From Apostichopus japonicus (lineage: Eukaryota; Echinodermata; Holothuroidea; Aspidochirotida; Stichopodidae), in the NCBI RefSeq assembly GCF_037975245.1, contig NC_092563.1, forward strand, positions 24,274,960 through 24,338,959: DNA of 64,000 bases, given 5' to 3'. A model generated the notes under the pieces. The model did not search any database and had not been told where the DNA came from. It saw only the letters and a list, made by a program, of their open reading frames with translations. A program made the translations under genes and the position numbers. This document shows positions 50,301 through 62,300 of the stretch, piece by piece (the first letter of the stretch is position 1; every line of letters starts with the position of its first letter).

Positions 50301-53300
50301 TCTGTCTCTGATCTGAGGTCCAACTCTTCTCCCTGTGTTCGTGTCGTTCACCTTTGATCTCCGTACATACCGTAGGGTACACTATCGATGTTTTGGTATG
50401 TACCTCGTTCTATTCCTCTGTAGGTCTCGATGGAATTGATCCTTCTGTGAACTGTGCTGGCCGTGATATCAACGCCGACACCACTGGGTCCTGTGCGGTT
50501 GTGTCCTTTGCACCTTGCACTGCAACAGACAACTCAGGGGTACCTCCTGTATTGGATTTCCAAAGCCATCAGTCAGGCGACTGCTTTCCCGTCGGTACAA
50601 CTGCTGTGGTCTTTACATTCCGAGATGGTGCAGGAAACACAGGCAGCGGTTCCTTTGATATCGTCGTTACAAGAGGTAGGCCAGCTGTGTATGGACTTCA
50701 CCAGTGGCGTAGCCAGAGGGGGGCCAGGGGGGGCAATGCCCCCCCAAATTTGCTTTGTGTTACAGTCTTGCCTCCCAAATGAAATCCAGTGATGTATTCA
50801 AAATACTTTTGTTTTACATTTTTTCGCGCTCTATTCACAAGTATTCATACCCAGTGCTGCCAAGTCACCCGCTTTGGGAGGGTGTCACCCGCATTTTCGG
50901 GTCGTCTCCCGCTCACCCGCCCACCTGTCCGAATCTCCCGCATTTTCCAAAAAACTCCCGCATTTTTGAAGAATCTCCCGCATTGTAGGCCCACAGAGTT
51001 TTTCCTGTGAAAGTGTATCATTGCTAGCGTGAAATTCATTTCATCACACCAAAATGCGAATTATCTCAGAACCACCAGGATCGGAAATTACTCAAAGCCG
51101 ATCGTGCTAACTATGCCCGGCTGAAAGCAACGTTACCTATACGATTCGTGAAAAATAATACCGTTACGACACACGTGAACGCTACAGCGTCCGCAAAATT
51201 TCAGAGATTTTTTTTATTTCAAGATATTTTTTCCTCTGGAATGAAAAAAAAATAGACACAATACAAATATGGAGACAGTATAGATTCAGCTTAGATGACC
51301 CGGGAAGTGATGTTTCCGGCCATCTGAGGGGCCGTAAGATCCCAAAATTTTCTTGTACGCTTCGCGCCAACCCATGGTGGCGCTCTGCTTAGATGGTGTA
51401 CGTAACCAACAGCACCAGATAATTTTCACCCGCCTAAAAAACATCTGACCTTGGCATCTCTGCATACCTAAGGGCTCATGTTCTTACTTCATATAAGGTC
51501 AGAACTTGGTAATCAGACCGAGATATTACACATTTTGGGCCTTCGTCATACCCACATACGGAGACCGTTGATCAATATCGTGGTGGATGTGTATTTGTGC
51601 AGACGAGGTGCCCGTTAGTACATATATTTCTTGGTAATTCCTACCATCAGCCATCACGGGGTTGCCCCCTCTTCAGCAAAATCTTGCCCCCCTAACAATA
51701 GAATGCTGGCTACTCCACTGGACTTCATTATCATTCATTAGTCAGTATGTCTGTCCTTTTTTAAGTATTGCTGAGTGTTCATTACATTGGAACTAAACAA
51801 GGCACGGTTCATATTTATACTGTGGCGAAATTTGATGTACGTGAAGTCGATCAATAGATGAATTCAGGTTTGCAAAATTAGGCCCAAGTCATTATTTTTT
51901 GGCTATTGGTCTGTGTTAGGTTCCGTAATGTATCCGCTCAAACTATATATATTTGTCGAGAGAATCAATAGTCGACTCTTACCCTAGTTGAAATTTCATT
52001 ACAATATTTTCTTCTTAATGCTATAAGTTAGCTGTCTGAAGGTAAGTTAAATACTTGCCGATAAACTTTCCAATAAAGTAGTCTGAAAACCAGTGAACAC
52101 AGAATTGGCTGTGTCATAAAAAAAAATATGGCATCATATTTGATGTCTATATATCAGGAATAGATAAGTGTATTGCACAAATTGTATAAATATAATGGTA
52201 CACATTAATTAAATTACCAGATGTATCAAAAATGTGTTACATAAAAACCATTATTTGTGTTAAATTTGTCTCTTATTAGATACAGCACCTGTAATGCTCA
52301 GATGACATTACGGGGCGTATGCTTTGTTTTTTCGATTTGTGCTTAGAATGATCTCTAAGAAGATGTTGGTTGTACTTTAAATTTGTGGCCATTTTGATTA
52401 ATCTTTTGCCCAACAAGTATGAACTTGTTACTAAGGAATGTAAACGTGATGCATTCACAAATTCTATTTTGTTAAATCTGCCTCTTTTTCGTTAGATACT
52501 GCACCGGTATTGCTCAGATGTCCTGATGACATTACAGACCAGGTGCTTATCACCATGGGAGGTGGCATAGTACAATACGATGCCCCTACTGCTTTTGATG
52601 AATCAGGATCCGTACAGATAATCAATGACGTCATATTTGTGCCAGGTTCATTTTTCCCCCTCGGAACTACCCCAGTGACTTACGTTTTCTCAGACCCTTC
52701 AGGCAACACCGTGGAATGTTCATTTTCAGTCACTTTGGTTGGTGGTACGTAGCCTATTTTCTAACAACCCTTGTTGGTTTCACCATTGGTTGGGAAGGGG
52801 GGTGAGTGGGTGGGTGCAGGGAAAGGGAAAGGGAACAGGTTCTCTAATGATGATTTAAACAATGTTTTGCATTTGCTTGTTGCTCAATTACAATTATAAG
52901 GAACTATATATGTATATATATATATATATAGATATATATATAGATATATATATATATAAAGATCAACACACCAGAAAATTCCACTTCACGACCGGTTTCG
53001 TCCTTTTGGGACTCATCAGGCGAAGGTAGGAATCGAACCCTCGAACTTGTGTCACAGAACGATCTTTATTTATGTACTATGTATCTGTCATACCACTTGC
53101 TACAGATTAATTTCTTTTATTTATATATATATATATATATATTTATTTATACCAAATGAAGGTTATCATAGAAAAATAATGAATTAGCATTCATTTCAAT
53201 TCAAGAGATTCTATTAGAGGACTTTATTCTTATAAATATTGACCAAAATTGAACACAAACTTCTATCTCATGTTGCATCATCTGAATGGACAACTTTATG

Positions 53301-56300
53301 ATACTCAAGCTAAAAGCATATGTTATTAATATGGGGATTTGGAGATCAATTGAGCCCTTAATTATCAATATCAAATTATGCCGAAGCAACACAAAGTTGC
53401 TTTGAAAGATGAGATCTGTAACCTATCAGTATTTTGTCTTCCTCCTGAAGTTAATCCTTGCAGTTCTCGGATCTGTCAGAATGGAGGAGTCTGCCAGGCA
53501 ATGTCTCTGACCGATGCCGCATGTGTTTGTTCTGGCTGTTTTACCGGTTCCACCTGTCAGATCTGTGAGTCATTCCGTCATCAATTGGACCCAGTTTTGA
53601 GCCCCCTTTAGAAATTTGGACCATAAATAGCTACATAACAGTAAACTTGGGATTTTTTAGAGCACCAAGACATGCTAGTTATTGACTGAAACTGTCAAAT
53701 TTACCTTATATATAAAATATATGTGATGCAAAAAGGAGCTATTATTAACATATTTCCAACAAGCCGCACATTAAAATGTTAAGACCAGCTTGTGGCTCAC
53801 GAGCCACGGTCTGGCCAACCCTGATAGAAACTACAGTAAACTACCTCTATTAAACTATTAACCTTACCTTTGCTTACATATGGTAATTGACCAACATAAC
53901 ATTTTGTTTTTTAATGCAGCCTTTGGATTCTTTGGAAAGGTTAATAAAGTATCTTTTGCACCCCTGTTATATGATACCATATACCACCATGTCACTGGTT
54001 AACGCAATGTCAGTGGTCGCCTAGAATAGTTGGCACCTGGGCAGATCCTTCCTTTGTCACCCCGTGCAGGATGATGCTGCCCTGGGGGGTGGGGGTTTCT
54101 CCTTCCCCTTTGAGAAATTTTGTTTAGGTAAGGTGGCATAGATGCAAAATGGTGCTATGATCTTTGGCACAGCTTTGAGTTGATTAATGTGAGTTAGGAA
54201 TTTTCATTCTTAATTTTTGCTCTATCGTTTGTTCAAAATATTCATTTCGTTTTGGGCTTTGAAGTGGCATCCCTCTGACTGGACCCGGGGCAGACCCCTC
54301 CCCCGCTTTAGTACATCACCGGTTTTGATGATACTTTGAGTATTGTAAATTAACTAACCCAAGCATGCCACTAAACTATTGTGATTGTTTTTAATTTAAT
54401 TTCTGTCATTAATTTCATTTTATTGATATCTACAGCAACAGGGGCGTGCAACTTGAACAGTTGCAGTAATGGGGGCGTATGTATACCATTTGCAGATTCG
54501 TGTACTGCTTCCTCTTGTGACTGTCCGAGATGCTTCTCTGGCTTAAGTTGCCAGACCAGTGAGTAGCACTTTTTACAAAGTTTAGTTCATTTTCACAAAT
54601 ACATAAATTATGTTCGAGGGCCTTAAAATTTGAAACCTATAGCTGGTAGAGTCTTCTGCAGAGAGCTTAAACTGCTCTGTAATTGAAGAAGGAAAGAATC
54701 TGCTAGTAACAAATGTCAGGTCCTCTTTCATATATTTACTTAAAGGATTGGTTCAGTTGTCATACATGTTTATGTTATATGAAAGAGGACAATAAAAGAA
54801 ACAATGGTGAAAAAACTGTTCAAATATCATTTTCGGTTAAAGAGATATTCAAGTGTAAAGTTTTATCAGATTGAGTAGAAACTGCTGAAATCTGACTAGC
54901 TGTGATGTCACATCCTCACATTTCTGAAAAGTCTTTGTTTTTTTTCTCTAAATATTTGTGAAATTTCATGACTTTCAACCAAAAGATATGTCAGGAGATC
55001 TCAAATTTGTCAAAGGAAGTATTTGAGATTGAACATCTGAAGAATTTTTGATTATATTATTTTCAAATGTGTTAAAAAATGTAAATAATTTTTAAAGAAA
55101 TATATTCACACATGTTAAGGAAGTGAGGATGTGACATCACACCCTCACAGTAAGTCTTTCTACACCAGTCATTTTCAAAGAAATTTTGATATCTTCAAAG
55201 TGTCATATATCTCCTTAACAGAGCATGCTATCATGGTAGTTTCTTCACTGTTCTTTTTGTCTTTTTGTGCTCTTTCATACAAAATAGACATGTCAAACAC
55301 CTGAACCAATCCTTTAAACAGACTTTCAGCAGCATGTTAACAATTCTCTCTCTCCCCCAACCAAACCCCTTCCGCCCCCCTAACGTAACAGGCATTTTGT
55401 AGCATTACATCTCATTTAACAGGTATAGCCAAATATAGTATATTTATCTAGTTAGGTCTAGCAGTAGTCTATACAAAATGTATTACACATTGCAGTACAT
55501 TGCAGGCCATGCATGAACATATATATGAAAATCTTATTGATTGTGGAATGATTTTCCTATGAACGTTAACTGAATATTCACTTAGCCATGTCTGAGGACA
55601 GTTCATATTTAGCAATGTAGATTTATAAACTGCACAAGGTAATCAAAAGCAAATGGAAAATTAAAATATGTTAAGTTTCTTGCATCCTTCATATGACAAT
55701 ATGACATGTACTCTGTCATTTATTCAAAATTGATTTTCTTTGTAATATATATATATCTATATATATTGGTAACGAATAAGTCAAAAGTACTCTTATGAAA
55801 ATTGCGGAATTGATAAGTTATAGCGTCATGCTAATAATGAACTACCAATATTGTATAATCATTGCTTCAAAATTTTTAATTGGAAAGTGATAATCTATCA
55901 ATATTATAGATTGTTTTTCTATTTTGAAATCCAAATTAATTTCATTTCGCAGGAGTCAGTGCCTGCCGGAATCATGAATGTCTGAACGGAGCCAGTTGCA
56001 TACCAGACCCTGTAGAGTGTGATCAGTATACGTGTGAATGTCTTAACTGTTTCCGAGGAGAGTTTTGTGCAATAGGTAAATGAATTGGTTTCCATTATTC
56101 GGCATGTCGCCAAGGGCCAGGTTGGACACCCACTTTGACAGTTTTGTGACCAGGCCTCCTTTAACTTGAAACTCTTCATTTTATCTTAAAGCATATTATG
56201 AAGAGAAGTCTACATTCATCTTCCTCCCATATTTTCCCCAGTCCCTGGAACTATAACCCTCTGACCCATCTGCCCCTAACCTCCCCCCTCCCCCCCCATC

Positions 56301-59300
56301 TGTCCTGTAAGATATGAAAACTTTATATTTGCGATCGGCTGCACTCAAAGAAGTAAGTGAAATTTACATTAGTGTTGACTGTACTGTGATAGCACAGCTT
56401 TTATTGTTAAATGAATTGCAGTATAGTGATTTCATTTCTACTCTGGCATTTCCTATCTATGATAGTGCGTAATACTAATTGATTTCCGACATCCACATAG
56501 TTTGGAATCTCTGTCTTATCCATGTATTCACACCCTGGTGGATAAATGTCTTGCCATAAAACATCTCACAGTACTCCAATAATCCAATAAATTATTGTGG
56601 TCTCTCTCATCAATTCCTAGTTCATGAATCATCATTTATCCTGTCTCATTAGTTGCTCTATTACACCCCTACTTACACCCCTATTATCCCCCCTATTACA
56701 CCCCTTCTATTACACCCCTTCTATTACACCCCTTCTTTTACACCCCTACCTGTAACCCCAAAATGCCTCGACCTTCTCTAATATTTTGCTTATATTTTGT
56801 GGTCTGTTTTTTGTCATTCCAGCCATTCCTGATCCATGTAGCAGCACTCCTTGCCTTAACGGTGGTCAGTGTATCAGGAGGTCGGACTCGTGTTACGGCT
56901 TCTTTTGCGCATGTCAGACCGGGTTCAGTGGAGAACGCTGTGAAAGTTGTAAGTCATCTCCTGCGTCGTACCACGTTTGAATGAATTGACCTTTGACCAT
57001 ATGCATTATGCAGATTAGCAAGTTAAAACTTTGCCTTTATTCTAAGAAAGGGTAATGTTGTTGCAGACTGATTGATAGTAGTATTTACTGTTCTCTCTTG
57101 TTAAGCAGTTATTACTGTCTAACTGCACATCTCAAAGGTGCAGGATCTGTGTGACTTTGAACTTAAAATTCATTTGTTTTCGTAAATTAATTTTGATGAA
57201 TTTTTGTTCATATTCATGAATTATAATCAGATCCCTGATTATTTGAATAAACACAGCTAATCACTGTTTTTCTTGCTTCTAGATTGACTTCTTAGTTGTT
57301 GCAATTTTCATTGTTTGATCCCTACTAGGCACGCTACAAGCCATCAAACTTACCTTTCAAGGAATGGCATGACAAAAATAGCCTCTTAATCTGCAACTGA
57401 TGTCTGATTAATAAAATCAGGATAGATTAAATAAGACCTAGCCTGCTGTGGCTAAGAAGCTTCAAGTCTCTGTGATTAAAGTAAAAAAACAATTTCTTAT
57501 CGATGTATCTAATCCTTGTGTCCGTAAAAATGGAAATGGCAGATGATGCTTTGTGAATTAAATTTTCTACATTCCCAATTTTCTTTTTCTTTTTCTAAGG
57601 TGAATTTGTAAACAAAAAGTGTTTGATAAATTGTAACAATCTATCATACATTGAAGTTCACATGACTTATTGGTAAAACATATCAATATGTCTTCTCTTA
57701 ACTGCTCGATTAGTCCATGTTTGATTTATATATATTTATTTAATTTTCATTCTACCATATTTTTCATACTTACCAATATCTATACTTTCTATTGATATAG
57801 CTGTTAATATCCTGGAAAATCCATGCAACAACTTTCCTTGTGAAAATGACGGCTCTTGTGTCTCCTCTGGGAGTGTTTATAAATGTCTTTGTCGGGATGG
57901 CTACACTGGCATTAACTGTAGACAGCAGACAGGTAAGAGCTGCAGCCTTTGGTATAACATCACTCTAGCTAAGTCAATTAAGAGAATTACAGAATACCCT
58001 CAACAGGAAATTACAACCAAGGGCTGAATACCTCGTCAACAGAATAACAAAATGGGATGTAATAACCCAAAGGGCTGGACAATTCATGACCAGAATATGA
58101 GAGGAGGTGGTTATAATTAAGGGCTAAATACCTCATCAACAGAATACCAAAATGGGATGTGATAACCCCAAGGGCTGGACAATTCATGACCAGTTTACCC
58201 AAGCAGGTGGTTATAACTAAGGACTGAATAACTCTCATGACAAGAATACGGAAGCAGGTGGTTATAACTAAAGGCTGAAATAACTCATGGCAGAATACCG
58301 TAGTAGGAGGTTATAACTATGGGCTGAATAACTCATGGCAGAATACCAAAGCAGGTGGTTATAACTATGGGCTGAATAACTCTCACGGGCAGAATACCGA
58401 ATCTTTAAGTTAACAAAAGTCAAGGAAAGAAACAACTTCTGTCATTGACTTTGCATAGGAAATTGTACAAGTAATCCAAACGAATCTGGTTTTAAGCAGG
58501 TTATATATGGTCATGAAAAGTGACTAAGCAAAAATGTACTACTTAATTAAAATTTAACCATCTTGACCATGGAGCTCCACTATCTATTTAATATTATTTG
58601 AATAAAGTTGTTGTTATTGAATTTAAAACAAGAAATGAAAGTAAACATATAATGATAGAGGATAATATCACTTTTGATTTATGTCTACTGTTTTTTTTCT
58701 ACTCCATGAAAGTTCTTTCATTTAAATTGTTATAATGTTTATGTTTCCTCCCCCATTTTATTTAGGTAGTAACAGCTTTTTTGATCAATGTGTGTCATCG
58801 CCATGTGCTAATGGTGGCAGTTGTTTCAACAGTTATTCAACCAGTAGTGGCTCCCTCACCTACACCCCACAATACACATGTGTGTGCCCAAATAGTTACA
58901 CGGGAGAACGGTGTACCGTTTTGACCAGTAAGTATCGTTTACACTGATTGTCTTTCCAAAATATTTCTTTGATGCAGGTGGGTTAAATATTCATCGGAAA
59001 AGTAATATATTTACAACAAGTATTTGGCAGTTTGCCTTGACCTAGTATAAATGAACTTTCATAACAGATGTGCATATTAGCCTAGACTACTTTGCACAGA
59101 GCAGTTCGGTTTATAGATATTTTACTTATGATTATCAACTAGTTTCACTATTTGTTTTGTTCTTTGTAATTATTGTTGTTTTGTTTTGTTATTTTATTTG
59201 ATTGATTTTTTGTGGAGAGATAAAATCTTTCTAGAATTTTGAAACTTGATGTTGTAGCTCCCTAAAAGAGGATATATAGTTTCAGACAAAATGCAACAGT

Positions 59301-62300
59301 CGGCTTCAGGCCATTCACCAAATTCTACTCAAAGGCTCTCTGCAGACGGAATGGGTGTAAATATTTCATTCAACTGTCACTTTTCTCCCATAGGTTTAGT
59401 CCCTCAGCTGAACAGATGTCAGTCAAGCAATATATGTCAGAATGGAGGGACTTGTTTAAATAGTTATTGCAGCTTTGATGACAGGGTCGATTTCTTTTGT
59501 GATTGTCCAATCGGTTTCATTGGTGAAGTCTGCACCATACCATGTAAGTATCAACACTTGTGCAGCAGGGTGAGGTAATGTTTTACACTGAGTATTCAAC
59601 TGACAACTATTACAGGATTTTAGCCAAAATATATAGCTAGTTTGAAATGGATGCATTTAATTGGATTTAGCCATCTGTTTCCACCCTGCTGTCTACGTCA
59701 CTTGGCAAATAATTGAGCTTTTTATCGTTTAAGCAATTTATGGTATTAATGTAGGATTCTGCTGGTGCACATTGGTTGGACTGAGATCTCTGGTGATTCT
59801 TCTCTTGATGAAAGTATATAATTGCTTGATAATCTGTTGATTGACTGTTTAGGGATGGTTGGAGAAATGATCCAGTCTTAAGCGATCTAAAGCAATGTAT
59901 GCAGAAGAAATTACCATCTCTCTGGGAAATATATTTTGAGAGAGATAGAGATATCCGGGGGCATGGTCTAATTTCTCCTTTGTTGAGACCACGCCTGTCA
60001 ATACCTAGAGATGACTGTTGTTGTACTCAAGTGCAATACCTAGGTGGAACTCCTTACCAACCAACTGGTGATTTCTGAGAATTTTATATAAAGTTTCACT
60101 AAACTGAGCAGCAAAAGAGAGGTACTAACAATGTGATGAAAGCTCGACAGGTGTTTGTGTAAGAATCATCCAAAAGAGAAATTAGGGTTAGAAGATTTTA
60201 ACAACGCGATGAAAGCTCGACTGGTGTTTGTGTAAGAATCATTCAAAAGAGAAAATAAGGTAAGAAGATTTTAACAACGCGATGAAAGCTCGACAGGTGT
60301 TTGTGTGAGAATCATTCAAAAGAGAAACTAAGGTGAGAATGCATTAACAATGTAGTCACTTGTGAATTACTCTCTACAACACAACATCCATAGCACTTTC
60401 CCATTAAAAGGGTCCAAATGCCTTCTAGTTTGCAGCTGTACATAGAAGAGGGAGGCAAAGTAGACAATTTAGAATGGTCTCTGAGACAAACACAGTGAAC
60501 GGAAGACCTTTATGGGCTTTTTGTTTGGGGTGGGGGGGGGGTTCACATTCAGTGTTGAAATTCTTTATGTTCCTTGAAGAGAATCTTTAAACACTGCTTC
60601 ATTAAAACTAACCTAATTATTTAATGATGTATAATTTGCAGGTTGTTTTCTTCTATCTCTCTCTTCCTCTTGTTTATATTCTTTCTGATATTGTCTCTTT
60701 TGTTTTGTCGCTACTACTTATGTAAGGATGCTTATAAGCTCACCTGAGCTTTGTTTTGAGCCTTAATTTATGTATTGTTCTACTTTCGTGTCTTTTTTTC
60801 AATCTCCGGTTTTGACTTAAATAACAGAGTGAGAAAACTCAACCATAGTAAAAATTTAAAAAAAAATCTGATTCATAGTAGCTCTTGTTCTTTGCAGATG
60901 GCAATCCTTGTTCTACTATTCCGTGCAGTAATGGGGGGACCTGTGTTCCCTTCAATCAGTACTTTGTCTGTGAGTGTCGTCCTGGCTTTTCAGGCTCTAC
61001 CTGTGGATTGCTGGGTGAGATTTGTAACAAGTTATAGTGAATTCATTGCTTGAATTAACCACATTTTCCCCTTGTAAAATAACCCAGGTAACCGAGGTAA
61101 CTTGTAAATATAGTTGCGTGCGCCGGTTTGTATCTGCATCCTGTGGGAAATCCCCCTGGGGGACCCATGGCTGTGGTGCGCTGTAGTGGCCCAAGAAGGA
61201 TTGTTTGAATTGTGCACACTTTGGTGTGTGGGTGTGACAAGTTACCAATGACCAGGGGTTAAGTTGTAAAGTCATGTGAGAGGGCCTTGGCCTCAAACAA
61301 GACTGTTAAACCTCCAACGTTTGAATTATCTATATTCTGATGACTTTGAGATGTTAAGTGATCTCTTGGGCACAATCGTTAACTTTAATTGTGATTTCTG
61401 TAAGTTTTATTTTTTCCCCCTTGCATGTCTTGTCTTATATTTAGGTGATGTTATACCACCAACAATCAGTGGTTGCCCTCAACAAACCATTGTTGTCCAA
61501 GCATCCCCAGGGGCCAGCAGTGCCCAGGTCAGTTGGCCTACACCACAGGTTTCTGATAATTCGGGAGGTCCAGTCCAACTAGTTAGCGTGAACGCTGTCT
61601 CTGGGGCCTTCTACGGCGTCGGGACCAACCAGGAGGTCGAGTACGTTTACGAGGATGTATCGGGAAATAGAAACAGCTGTTCTTTCTTCATTATTGTAAC
61701 TCAAGGTAAATGATAGTCAACAAGAAATATATCTTGTAAACTAGGTCATACTCTCCTCAGAAGCTGTGTAATTATCATGTAAAAGAACACAAAAGTGACA
61801 CAGTTTTATTACCTGTTTATCCTATGGGAGCAATAAAGATCCCTAATAAACTTTTTGCGGGTATTATGTAAGCATCTTGTGACAAAAACTACTATATGTT
61901 GTATGCAGTACGATGTTCAGTATCTGTAAATCACTGACTGGATCAACGATCATGAAACTTGAAATTTAGACAAGTTCTACCCAATATGCAAGTCAATGGA
62001 TCTTCAGTCAAGGGCCCCCTTTTCTTCTTTCATTTTCCCGTTTCTTTGCAGGCAACAGATTTGTATGAAATGTTGTGCATGTTTCATTGTTAACACATCA
62101 TGGTTTTCGACGGAGGTCTTCATGCTTAGTATCTGAAAACATAAGTTCTATGCGACCTTTGACCTGTCGTTTGTTTTGGTGAAGGAATTATGGGGACAAC
62201 AGACTGGAGTTAGAAACTAAACCAACCAGGGATTCTGATACCGTCTTTTACCTTACATAACTGAGTAAGAAGGCCCAGAAAGCTACTTGCGGGAAAGATC

